The notes: a model not told the origin generated them from the sequence alone. A DNA stretch of 29,122 bases from an alpha proteobacterium SCGC AAA240-E13 (GCA_000504625.1 AZHR01000016.1:1-29122); one strand, 5' to 3'; counted from the first letter of the stretch, positions 14,750 through 22,586 are shown. Made by a program: numbers and translations.

Positions 14750-15475
14750 ATGGCTGAATTAGGAAGATATAAATCAAAACCTGAAAAGAAATATTCAAAG
14801 CAAAAAAAGATAATTTTAAATAAACTTAATAGTAAATTTATTAATGATAATCCTTTTTTGTTTGCATCTAGACAATTGGTAACTGAAATAGTCACAAGAA
14901 TTAAAATTTTTGAAAAAATATTAGATGTTCAAGGTGATATTATTGAATGTGGAACATTTCAAGGAAACAACTTAATGTTATTTGCTCACTTGTCCTCAAT
15001 TTTTGAACCATATTCTTTTAACAGAAAAATTTATGGCTTTGATACATTTGAAGGTTTTAAATCAATTTCAAAATATGATCCAAAAGATATAAATGAAAAT
15101 ACTTTTTCAAATACAAATTTGAATATATTAAAAAAGGCTATAAATTTATTTGATTTAAATAGAAGTGTCGGACATATAAATAAAATTAATATTATTAAAG
15201 GAGATGCAACAAAAACTATACCGAATTTCTATAAAAAGAATAAGAACTTATTAATATCACTACTCTATATCGATTTTGATATATTTGAACCAACAAAAAC
15301 CGCTTTAGATTTTTTTGCATCATCTGTTGTTAGGGGTGGTATAATAGTTTTTGATCAAATAAATTATGATAAATTTAGAGGTGAGTCTCTTGCTTTTAAA
15401 GATTACTTCAAGGCAAATAAACATAAGCTAAAAAAATTTATTCATGATCCTTTTGTAGGTTATATTATTATGTAA
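14750..15475 (+). CDS. TylF/macrocin-type O-methyltransferase
   Basis: 241-aa methyltransferase of the TylF (macrocin 3-O-methyltransferase) family, which methylates sugar hydroxyls and uses a divalent metal. Seen here: DIIECGTFQGNNLMLFAHLS (motif I, about residue 63), KIYGFDTFEGFKSIS (characteristic 'GFDTFeGf'), LLYIDFDIFEPTKTALDFF (acidic residues at the metal/SAM site) and VVRGGIIVFDQINYDKFRGE. These four blocks are the family signature. It begins a plus-strand run of four genes with the two SDR proteins and the cupin, and precedes the first SDR by 19 nt, so it probably methylates the sugar made by that module or the glycan containing it. Confidence 0.87.
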   Translation: MAELGRYKSKPEKKYSKQKKIILNKLNSKFINDNPFLFASRQLVTEIVTRIKIFEKILDVQGDIIECGTFQGNNLMLFAHLSSIFEPYSFNRKIYGFDTFEGFKSISKYDPKDINENTFSNTNLNILKKAINLFDLNRSVGHINKINIIKGDATKTIPNFYKKNKNLLISLLYIDFDIFEPTKTALDFFASSVVRGGIIVFDQINYDKFRGESLAFKDYFKANKHKLKKFIHDPFVGYIIM

Positions 15476-15494
15476 AAAATCAAATGTAATAATA

Positions 15495-16559
15495 ATGAAA
15501 AAAAAAATATTAGTAATTGGTTCGGCTGGATATATTGGTTCTGTATTAATTAAGAACTTAAAACAAAAATTAGATTTGAACAGATACCAAATACTTGGAG
15601 TAGATACCAATTGGTACAGTAAAAATTTGGAGATAAATGGATATAATTCTTACCTACCAGAGATAATGTACAATTATGATTGTAGAAATTTTAACTTAAA
15701 AAATTTAAATATTAATCCCAAAGTTATTATTTTCCTAGCAGCAGTATCAAATGACCCGATGGGTAGCAGATTTAAAAAGGCGACAAGTGAGATTAATACA
15801 AAATCATGTATAAATTTAGCAAAACAAGCAAAAGCTATTGGTGCAAAAAAATTTATTTTTGCTTCAAGTTGCAGTATTTATGGAGCATCTGGAAACACAT
15901 CAAGAAAAGAAAATGATCCAATGCAACCTCTTACTGATTATGCCGTTTCTAAAGTAAAATGCGAAGAAAGTTTAGAAAAAATTTCAGACAAAAATTTTCA
16001 GGTAATATCTCTTAGATTTGCAACTGCCGCTGGGTATAGTCCAAAATTGAGGTTAGATCTAGTATTTAATGATTTTGTTGCTTCGGCTACTGCCAATAAA
16101 TTTATTAAAATATTAAGTGACGGATCTGCATGGAGACCTTTGATTCATGTGGATGATATGTCAAGGGCTATGTTGTGGGCAATAAAGGAAGAGCAGGCTC
16201 CAAATTTTCTACCAATTAATATAGGAAGTGACTTATGGACATTTAAAATTATTAATTTAGCTAAGGCCATAAGTAAGATTATTAAAAATACAAGAATTTC
16301 AGTAAATAAAAAAAATTTTGTAGATAAAAGATCATATACTGTCAATTTTGATCTTTTTAAAAAAATGGCTCCAAAACATCAACCTATAGCAAGTTTTAAA
16401 AATGCAACTTTGCTTTTGCAAATGAAATTAAAAGAAAATAATCTAAATTTATTTGATTTTAGGAATTCAAAAGAATTAATTAGATTAAACACCTTGAATG
16501 ATTTAATTAAAAAGAAATATTTAAATAAACAATTATTTTGGAAGAAATTAATAAAATGA
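15495..16559 (+). CDS. NAD-dependent sugar epimerase/dehydratase (extended SDR)
   Basis: 354-aa extended short-chain dehydrogenase/reductase acting on a nucleotide sugar. The Rossmann motif is IGSAGYIGSVL (G9xxG12xxG15), the LAAVSNDPMG segment follows the fourth strand, and the catalytic Y-x3-K is YAVSK (Y149, K153) with upstream serines in FASSCSIYGAS. Substrate-loop residues SDGSAWRPLIHVDDMSRAML match the 'g.g.r.RdfihVdDva.a' block. The C-terminus FRNSKELIRLNTLNDLIKKK followed by LFW is an extra tail seen in the WcaG-like subgroup. The stop overlaps the cupin start (ATGA at 16556-16559), so the two are translationally coupled. The exact sugar is not deducible. Confidence 0.83.
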   Translation: MKKKILVIGSAGYIGSVLIKNLKQKLDLNRYQILGVDTNWYSKNLEINGYNSYLPEIMYNYDCRNFNLKNLNINPKVIIFLAAVSNDPMGSRFKKATSEINTKSCINLAKQAKAIGAKKFIFASSCSIYGASGNTSRKENDPMQPLTDYAVSKVKCEESLEKISDKNFQVISLRFATAAGYSPKLRLDLVFNDFVASATANKFIKILSDGSAWRPLIHVDDMSRAMLWAIKEEQAPNFLPINIGSDLWTFKIINLAKAISKIIKNTRISVNKKNFVDKRSYTVNFDLFKKMAPKHQPIASFKNATLLLQMKLKENNLNLFDFRNSKELIRLNTLNDLIKKKYLNKQLFWKKLIK

Positions 16560-17005
16560 TTAAAGATGTTGTAATTACAAGTTTAAGAAAAATTCCTGAT
16601 GAGAGAGGATCAATTGCACACATGTTAAGATCGGATGCAAAACACTTCATTCAATTTGGTGAAATATATTTTTCTACTGCTTATCCTGGCGTAATTAAGG
16701 GTTGGCATGAACATAAAAAACAAATTCAAAATTATGCTGTTATACAAGGAATGATAAAGTTAGTTTTATTTGATAACAGAAAAGAATCTTCAACTTTTAA
16801 CAAATTACAAGAGTTGTTTATTGGTGATGAAAACTATTGTCTAGTTACTATTCCCACAGGAATTATCATGGGCTACAAGTGTATTGGTTCTCAAAAAAGT
16901 ATTTTAGCAAACTGTTCTACATTACCTCACGATCCTAATGAAATGATAAGTTATGATCCTTTAGGTGATAAAGTTCCATACGACTGGAATATTAAATTTA
17001 AATAA
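16556..17005 (+). CDS. RmlC-like cupin (dTDP-4-dehydrorhamnose 3,5-epimerase family), atypical active site
   Basis: 149-aa cupin in the RmlC superfamily. The start chosen is the ATG at 16556, within an ATGA overlap with the preceding stop and with GGAAG 11 nt upstream, rather than the TTG at 16538. Family landmarks are RKIPDERGSIAHMLR, VIKGWHEHKKQ (H51, aligned to the catalytic His of RmlC), VLFDNRKESSTFNK and a C-terminal NEMISYDP/VPYDW block. However, the 'PaGfaHGf' segment of true epimerases is PTGIIMGYKC here, with Met instead of His, and the tyrosine-bearing strand is LANCST. The protein may therefore do only one epimerisation, act as a 3,4-ketoisomerase-like or binding protein, or be a distinct subgroup. 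It is coupled (TAATG) to the next SDR gene. Confidence 0.72.
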   Translation: MIKDVVITSLRKIPDERGSIAHMLRSDAKHFIQFGEIYFSTAYPGVIKGWHEHKKQIQNYAVIQGMIKLVLFDNRKESSTFNKLQELFIGDENYCLVTIPTGIIMGYKCIGSQKSILANCSTLPHDPNEMISYDPLGDKVPYDWNIKFK

Positions 17006-17955
17006 TGAGAATATGTATTGTAGGCGCCAGTGGATATATTGGCAGTAAAATTGTAACTTATTTAAAAAAAAACAATCATTTAATTGCAGTTATTAGAAAA
17101 AAAAATATAAAAGACAAAAGATTTCTTAATGGAATCAACAAATTAATAGTTGGTGATATAAGAAAAAAAAATACTATTTTAAAAATAATTAAGGCAAAAC
17201 CTGAAATTATTATTTATACAATATCTTTAAATCATAACGATTCTGAAAAAAATCTAAATCATTCTATCGATATTAATGTAAAACCTCTACTGAGTTTGTG
17301 TAGAAATTTAAAAAAAATAAAAAGATTTAAAAAAATTATTTATTTTTCAACAATGCAGGTTTATGGAAAAATTAACCCTGGAGACTCAATTGGAGAAAAT
17401 AGTCAAAAAAAACTTCAGAATATTTACGCTTTGACACATAGTATGTGTGAGGAAATTTTAAATCATCTGTATTTTTCACAAGGCTTATTATCCACAAGTA
17501 TAAGACTTTCAAATAGTTACGGTTATCCAGAGCTTGGAACTTGTGACTGCTGGTGGCTAGTTCTAAATGAGTTATGTGCAATGGCTAAAAAAAACAAAAA
17601 AATTGTTTTAAAATCTGATGGTAAACCGCTAAGAGATTTTATTAGTTTAGATGATGTAATTAAATTTGTGACCATATTAATTAAAAATAAAAAAAATCAT
17701 AAAAGAATAATTAATTTAGCCTCAGGAAAAACTTATTCTATTATTGAACTAGCCAACCTCGTTGCAAAAAATAAATATTTTAAAAAGAATAATGTTCCAA
17801 TTTATTTCGCAGATGGAACAAAATACATAAAATCTAAAAATCATCCTATTATTCCTAAAAAATTCAAAATTAATACAAACTACTTAAGAAAACTTGGTTT
17901 TACAAAAAAACAAAAAATAGAGGATGGAATATACAATCTCTTAAAAAAAATATAA
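17005..17955 (+). CDS. NAD-dependent sugar epimerase/reductase (extended SDR) with Y-x3-H
   Basis: 316-aa extended SDR. The N-terminal nucleotide site is RICIVGASGYIGSKI. The active-site strand is FSTMQVYG, and the catalytic tetrad region reads NIYALTHSMCEE: Tyr141 is present but the usual lysine is His145. The substrate region GKPLRDFISLDDVIKFV matches 'G...RDFi.vdDv'. The protein is probably the reductase or epimerase that finishes the nucleotide sugar started by the SDR and cupin upstream, in the manner of RmlC-RmlD, but RmlD identity is not claimed. The start ATG overlaps the upstream stop by one base (TAATG). It converges with the minus-strand methyltransferase 56 nt away. Confidence 0.78.
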   Translation: MRICIVGASGYIGSKIVTYLKKNNHLIAVIRKKNIKDKRFLNGINKLIVGDIRKKNTILKIIKAKPEIIIYTISLNHNDSEKNLNHSIDINVKPLLSLCRNLKKIKRFKKIIYFSTMQVYGKINPGDSIGENSQKKLQNIYALTHSMCEEILNHLYFSQGLLSTSIRLSNSYGYPELGTCDCWWLVLNELCAMAKKNKKIVLKSDGKPLRDFISLDDVIKFVTILIKNKKNHKRIINLASGKTYSIIELANLVAKNKYFKKNNVPIYFADGTKYIKSKNHPIIPKKFKINTNYLRKLGFTKKQKIEDGIYNLLKKI

Positions 17956-18011
17956 ATTGAAATAATTTTTACATGATGAATTAAATTTTTTGGAATTTTC
18001 TTATCACGAGA

Positions 18012-18803
18012 TTAAAAAATAAATTTTGATAGTTGTTGTTTCATTTCTTTTGTTCTTGGAATACTGAAAGTTCCCTCTTTAACAAAAAGTTGGGTTGGTG
18101 AAAAATTTCGAACTGCTAAAACATATCTATCATTATTCATAGACCAATTTCTAAGAAAATTATCTGCTAATCTCAGCTCGTGTTTTTTTTCTGACGTGTA
18201 GCTTGTATTTTCTAAAATATTCCAACTTCCCTTACCTGATATAACTTTTTGAACAACATGATCATGTTCAAATATTGATGAACTTTTATCTGAATCATCT
18301 AAATATATTACTGTTTCATTATGGCAATTATTAATGACACTATTTTTAAGACACTCATCTCTCCACATGCCATCAGCAATAATTAAATCAAATTTTTCAT
18401 TACCTACTGGACTACAATAATTTAAAGCATCAGTATTATACAAGTATCTGAATTTTTCATTTTTACTGTTTATTAATTGAGACAGCTCTGAATGCCAATT
18501 TTTATCGTTTTCTATTGAAACTAACTCTAAAATATTTTGTTTTAACCACCATAAAGTTGAACGACCAGAACCAAATTCTAAAACTTTTAGCTTTTTATGT
18601 TTAGTAAGAGTTTTAAATATTTTTAAGGCAGAATAATTAACTATAGGCACATGAGAGGGGATATTAAGCTTTAGTCTAATATACTCATATACTGCTGGAA
18701 ATATAAAACGCAAATCAGATATCAGGATTGGATTATTTTTTTCATCACGAAACCTAGTCTTTCTTTGCCAGCCAGCTCTTATTAATTTTTCTAAAATTCT
18801 CAT
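18012..18803 (-). CDS. Class I SAM-dependent methyltransferase
   Basis: 263-aa predicted methyltransferase. Motif I is LKVLEFGSGRSTLWWLKQN (about residues 73-91), followed by LVSIENDKNWHSEL, an acidic strand-loop of the SAM site, then FDLIIADGMWRDECLKN and TVIYLDDSDKS. The FGsGrST.ww pattern is characteristic of a family seen in glycan and exported-protein loci. The long C-terminal tail (about 80 residues, containing SEKKHELRLADNFLRNW) has no recognised domain. The gene is alone on the minus strand between the convergent sugar module and a 196-nt gap before galE; it could share the transcript of galE and pgpA. Substrate unknown. Confidence 0.75.
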   Translation of the reverse strand: MRILEKLIRAGWQRKTRFRDEKNNPILISDLRFIFPAVYEYIRLKLNIPSHVPIVNYSALKIFKTLTKHKKLKVLEFGSGRSTLWWLKQNILELVSIENDKNWHSELSQLINSKNEKFRYLYNTDALNYCSPVGNEKFDLIIADGMWRDECLKNSVINNCHNETVIYLDDSDKSSSIFEHDHVVQKVISGKGSWNILENTSYTSEKKHELRLADNFLRNWSMNNDRYVLAVRNFSPTQLFVKEGTFSIPRTKEMKQQLSKFIF

Positions 18804-18999
18804 TTATCTAAATTATGATGTTACTATTTCCCGGTGCCCTAGTCCTTTACTATTTTATTCCAAAACTATCAATATTTAAATACAATGTGTAGTTCAAAAA
18901 CTCTTGCTCAATCTAATACTGAATTTCTTTTCTTACTGTACCCGTATTGTACTTATGCAAGTTTTAAAAATTAATCTTAAATAGCCTTTTGAATAAAAA

Positions 19000-19983
19000 T
19001 TATTTTAAATAATTTTTAAATCTTCTTTCAAGATTTAATTTATTGAGTTTTTTTACCCAGTTTATTTCGTCATGAATAATTTGTCTTAAATTTGAGTTTT
19101 TTGCCTCCCAAGTTAATAACTTTTTAGCTTTATTTGGGTTACAAATTAATCGCGATATATCTCCCTTTCTTCTATTTACATATTTTAGATTAATTTTTTT
19201 TTTTACATTTTTATTTATATAATTTACAATTTCTTGATTTGATAAACCTTTGTAGTTACCTATATTGAATATCTTAGATTTTTTTTTATTTAATAAAAAT
19301 TTAACTGATTTTTCTATTGCTGAACAAATATCTTTAATGTGAATATAATCTCTAATGCAAGTTCCATCGGCTGTTGGAAAATCATTTCCATATATATAGA
19401 TTTTTTTATTATATATAGCCTTATATACTATTGTTGGGATTAAATGAGTTTCGGGATTGTGTAATTCACCTATACAAGGTTTTATTAACGCAGAACAAAC
19501 ATTAAAAAATCTTAGTATTACAGATTTTATATTTTTTTGTTTAATAATATTTTTTTCACATACTAACTTAGTTTTTGCATATGTGCTTATAGGTTTTAAT
19601 TTTGAATTTTCTTTTAAAGTCCTTGGGTTTTGCCGATAAACTGCAGCTGTACTAGAAAAAATAATTTTTTTAATGCTATTTTTTTTCATGGCATGTAACA
19701 GACAATTTGTGGCGATCACATTATTTCTGTAATATTTTTGCTTATTTATTGTCTCATCAACTAGAGATTGGGCTGCGAGATGAACTACGATTTCGGGTTT
19801 TTCTTTTTTTAATATTTGATCTAATTTTTTTATATTCAATATATCACATTTAAAAATCTTACTATTAAATGTCGTCTCTTTATCAATGCCAATAACTTTA
19901 AATTTTCCTTTTAAAAAATAATATAAGCAATTACCAATATAACCATTCGCTCCGGTGATAAGTATTTTTATATTATTATTCAT
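19000..19983 (-). CDS. galE: UDP-glucose/UDP-sugar 4-epimerase (GalE family)
   Basis: 327-aa GalE-family extended SDR, interconverting UDP-glucose and UDP-galactose or the N-acetyl or pentose analogues. Features: ILITGANGYIGNCLYYFLKG (NAD site), VVHLAAQSLVDETINKQKYY with the GalE-typical 'HlAa...V.eS' arrangement, FSSTAAVYR, the catalytic YAKTK (Y-x3-K), RFFNVCSA and TADGTCIRDYIHIKDICSAI, the last being the strongest GalE signature. It overlaps pgpA by one base (TAATG), placing it last in the minus-strand operon that starts with the cell-wall genes. The product would supply galactose-type donors for the glycan island; substrate range is inferred. It is slightly shorter than the usual ~338 aa. 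Confidence 0.85.
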   Translation of the reverse strand: MNNNIKILITGANGYIGNCLYYFLKGKFKVIGIDKETTFNSKIFKCDILNIKKLDQILKKEKPEIVVHLAAQSLVDETINKQKYYRNNVIATNCLLHAMKKNSIKKIIFSSTAAVYRQNPRTLKENSKLKPISTYAKTKLVCEKNIIKQKNIKSVILRFFNVCSALIKPCIGELHNPETHLIPTIVYKAIYNKKIYIYGNDFPTADGTCIRDYIHIKDICSAIEKSVKFLLNKKKSKIFNIGNYKGLSNQEIVNYINKNVKKKINLKYVNRRKGDISRLICNPNKAKKLLTWEAKNSNLRQIIHDEINWVKKLNKLNLERRFKNYLK

Positions 19984-20480
19984 TAAAGATATTTTGTTAA
20001 TAACAGCAAGATCATTGAAGTATAAATTCCTGCTAGGACGTCATCAAATAAAATTCCAAAACTATTTTTGTAATTTTTATTAAAATGTCCTATCGGAAAA
20101 GGTTTTAAAATGTCGAAAAATCTAAACAAAAAAAATGAAGCTACATATAAATGTAAATCAGCACCAAATGATTGTGTTTGCAAATAAGCAATGTATTCAA
20201 TTAAAAAAATTGGAATCGATTGGCCAATTACTTCATCTATAACAATTTGTCTTGCATCTTTTTGTTCAAATTCATTTTCTACAGTTTTTATTGCAAACAA
20301 TGAGCAAACAAAAAAAAATATCATAGTTAAACATAAGATTGAAAAATGCTCTATTGAAATAGAAAATCTAAACAAATAAAAAAAAATAATCGAAGTAATC
20401 AATGAAGCAAATGTACCGGGGGCAATCTTAATGTAACCAATTCCCAACAAAGTAACAAAAATCAAATTTATTTTTTTCAT
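19983..20480 (-). CDS. pgpA: Phosphatidylglycerophosphatase A
   Basis: 165-aa membrane protein of the PgpA family, which dephosphorylates phosphatidylglycerophosphate to phosphatidylglycerol at the inner membrane. Conserved blocks are all present: KIAPGTFASL (N-terminal 'aPGT.gSl'), QIVIDEVIGQSIP (catalytic acidic 'viDEv.G'), FLFRFFDILKPFPI and ILFDDVLAGIY. Three to four hydrophobic helices fit the family topology. It lies between dprE2 and galE. Because DprE pathways need a lipid-linked pentose phosphatase, a moonlighting role there is conceivable, but the intact PgpA motifs argue for the usual phospholipid function. Confidence 0.9.
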   Translation of the reverse strand: MKKINLIFVTLLGIGYIKIAPGTFASLITSIIFFYLFRFSISIEHFSILCLTMIFFFVCSLFAIKTVENEFEQKDARQIVIDEVIGQSIPIFLIEYIAYLQTQSFGADLHLYVASFFLFRFFDILKPFPIGHFNKNYKNSFGILFDDVLAGIYTSMILLLLTKYL

Positions 20481-20569
20481 AATTGTTCAAAAAAATTTTC
20501 AAAAAAAATTATTTTAAAGTTCTAACTTTTTATTTATTAATAATTTTAAATATTGTTTCCGGTATCATT

Positions 20570-21247
20570 TTATAAAAAAAACATAATGATTAACCAGAAG
20601 CCTGGCACATATAATGTGTTTTTTTTACTTTTATAAGCTTTAAATATTTTATTTCCTACGTAATCAACATTTGAATTCATTATTGTTGGTAATTTCATAT
20701 TTTGTGTCATCTTAGTTTTTACCCAACCTGGCTTTACAGTTATTACATGAATGCCACTTGGGTGTAGTCTCTGTCTCAAACCATCAAGATAAGAACTAAA
20801 CGCTGATTTTGATGAAGCATATATGTTATTTTTTTTTTTTCCTCTATCACCTGCGACAGAGCTAATTCCAATTATAGTATTTAATTTTTTTTGCGTTTTA
20901 TATTTTGTTATCGATTTTTCGATGAATGCCACCGGGAATACATAATTAATACCAGTTATTTTCTCATAGTTTTTTTCAATCGTTTCCATATAACCTACTG
21001 CTATTAAAATAATATCTGGTGATTCTATATTTTCGTTAAAAAAATTAGTTACACTTTCTTCACTTAGAATATCCAAGGATGTAATTTTACAATCAACTTT
21101 ATATAGATTATTTATTTCTTTTTTTTTAATTTCTAGCTGAGAAGTATTTCTTGACACTAAATGAATATTACATTGATTTTGTGCAAATATTTTTGCTGTA
21201 GCGTACCCAATGTCTGAATTTCCACCTATAATTAAAATTGAATTCAT
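20570..21247 (-). CDS. DprE2-like SDR (decaprenylphosphoryl-2-keto-ribose reductase family), apparent C-terminal frameshift
   Basis: 225-aa classical SDR resembling DprE2, the NADH-dependent reductase that converts the 2-keto intermediate from DprE1 to a polyprenyl-phospho-arabinose. Seen: IIGGNSDIGYATAKIFA (nucleotide site), ISSVAGDRGKKKN (catalytic Ser and the DprE2-typical 'SSVAGDRG'), YASSKSAFSSYLDGLRQRL (Y143-x3-K147), VKPGWVKTKMT and YVPGFW near the end. The frame stops early at TAA 20570-20572 after IIMFFL. If the run of eight T's (minus strand) lost one base, the reading would continue as MIPETIFKIINK to a TAA at 20530, which resembles the normal C-terminus. A 12-A run also occurs inside the gene (plus 20829-20840). 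Partner dprE1 is directly upstream. Confidence 0.8.
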   Translation of the reverse strand: MNSILIIGGNSDIGYATAKIFAQNQCNIHLVSRNTSQLEIKKKEINNLYKVDCKITSLDILSEESVTNFFNENIESPDIILIAVGYMETIEKNYEKITGINYVFPVAFIEKSITKYKTQKKLNTIIGISSVAGDRGKKKNNIYASSKSAFSSYLDGLRQRLHPSGIHVITVKPGWVKTKMTQNMKLPTIMNSNVDYVGNKIFKAYKSKKNTLYVPGFWLIIMFFL

Positions 21248-21249
21248 AT

Positions 21250-21291
21250 TTAAATACCTATCCTAATTGATTAAATACCTATCCTAATTGA
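21250..21291. repeat. Perfect 21-bp tandem duplication at the dprE1/dprE2 junction
   Basis: Two adjacent identical 21-bp units, 21250-21270 and 21271-21291. On the minus strand each encodes SIRIGI plus a stop in the dprE1 frame, so the second (downstream) copy is untranslated. It contains AGGATAGG shortly before the dprE2 ATG at 21247, a possible ribosome-binding site. Confidence 0.92.
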
Positions 21292-22584
21292 TTGAAGTGA
21301 ATTAACTAGATTGAATGGATCATGTTTTTTTTTAATCTCTTTAAATTTATTATAATTATCGTATGTTTTTTTGAAGTATTGTTCGGACATAAATGAGTCT
21401 TTTGTTAAATAAATTCTGGTCTTATAATTCTGCAATAAATCTTCGAATTCTTGGTAGATTTTATTTAATTTTTTAGTCATTTTTAAATCCAATGTTAAGG
21501 TATAACCCTTATTTGGAAAAGATAGATAATTATTATTGCCTTTACCGAATTCTTTAATAGTCCCCAAAAAAGAATGTTGATCTCTTTCTTGAAAAAAGTC
21601 TAAGATTTTATTTAGAATTATTTCAGGATCTTTTTCTTCAATTAAAATCTGAATTTGAGTGAATCCATTTTTACCATACAAATTGTTCCAATTATTTATA
21701 TTATCAAGCGGATAAAAAAAACTATCTAAGTTTTGTTTGGATTTTTTATTATGTTTATGAAAATGATAATAAATTTTGTTAAATAATTTAATTGTATATT
21801 TATTTATTATAAAGCCAGGAAATTTTGAAGGTATTGAAATTTTTCTTTTTTCTTTAAATTTTAAATCTCCGTCTTCTAAGTGATTTCCAATAAAAATAAT
21901 TGATCTACCTTTAGCTTCATCCTTTGCGGCTGTGTCAATCCAAGCAATTAAATACTTGTTATCATTTAACTCTTTAAATTTAACTATTGTTTCATTTAAG
22001 TTTTTTGTTTTTATAATTTGCGTATCAATAAATTGTGATTTTATCTTCAACAATTTTATTTTCACAGATATTGTAATACCTGTTAATCCCATTCCCCCAC
22101 ATGTGGCCTGAAATAGTTCTGAATTCTCATCCTTACTACAATTATATAATTTTCCTTCAGCTGTTATAATCTTTAATGAAATAACATAATCTGAAAAACT
22201 TCCATCCAAATGATGGTTCTTGCCATGTACATCGCTTGCGATTGCGCCACCGATTGTTACAAATTTTGATCCAGGTGTTACGTTAAAAAACCATCCTTTT
22301 TCTAGAATAACTTTTATTAATTCAGCTAAAGAATAGTTTGAACTGCATTCAATAATGCCTTTGATTTCGTCAAGATTGAAAAATTTTTTATAATTTTTTA
22401 AGGAAATTACATTACTTGCCAATGAACTATCACCGTAACTCCTACCTAAACCCCTTGTGATAAAATTTGAAATTTTATCTTTTAATATAATATCAATTAT
22501 TTCATCATTATTTTCTGGTTTGTATACATTCGAATAAATATTAAAGTTTTTACCCCAGCCATTTAATGACATTTTAACATTCAT
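21271..22584 (-). CDS. DprE1-like FAD-dependent oxidase (decaprenylphosphoryl-ribose 2'-oxidase family)
   Basis: 437-aa flavoprotein matching DprE1 in sequence order: FITRGLGRSYGDSS (42-55), PGSKFVTIGGAIASDVHGKN (104-123, followed by HH, where the flavin-proximal His of DprE1 lies), FQATCGGMGLTGI (158-170), SFFYPLDNINNWNNLYG (288-304), HSFLGTIKEFG (337-347), and YLTKDS (392-397, Lys equivalent to the catalytic K418 of the mycobacterial enzyme). It would oxidise the 2'-OH of a polyprenyl-phospho-pentose, after which the adjacent DprE2-like reductase completes epimerisation. The cysteine attacked by benzothiazinone drugs (C387 in M. tuberculosis) is Thr364 here. The gene lies 2 nt after rodA and is probably co-transcribed with it. 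The prenyl-phospho-ribose synthase of the pathway is not in the window. Confidence 0.85.
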   Translation of the reverse strand: MNVKMSLNGWGKNFNIYSNVYKPENNDEIIDIILKDKISNFITRGLGRSYGDSSLASNVISLKNYKKFFNLDEIKGIIECSSNYSLAELIKVILEKGWFFNVTPGSKFVTIGGAIASDVHGKNHHLDGSFSDYVISLKIITAEGKLYNCSKDENSELFQATCGGMGLTGITISVKIKLLKIKSQFIDTQIIKTKNLNETIVKFKELNDNKYLIAWIDTAAKDEAKGRSIIFIGNHLEDGDLKFKEKRKISIPSKFPGFIINKYTIKLFNKIYYHFHKHNKKSKQNLDSFFYPLDNINNWNNLYGKNGFTQIQILIEEKDPEIILNKILDFFQERDQHSFLGTIKEFGKGNNNYLSFPNKGYTLTLDLKMTKKLNKIYQEFEDLLQNYKTRIYLTKDSFMSEQYFKKTYDNYNKFKEIKKKHDPFNLVNSLQSIRIGI

Positions 22585-22586
22585 AT

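Noticed and set aside
14670..18840. A 9-nt sequence CCCGGTGCC shared in opposite orientation by the gaps at about 14.67 kb (minus) and 18.83 kb (plus), with vaguely similar flanks
   Set aside because: The identity does not extend clearly beyond nine bases, and the flanks match only loosely. It could be chance; there is no second line of evidence for a recombination site.
18804..18999. Possible relic coding sequence in the gap upstream of galE's end (plus-strand MMLLFPGALVLYYF...)
   Set aside because: Short open frames on both strands, no family motif, and joins between frames are not convincing. Treated as unassigned spacer.
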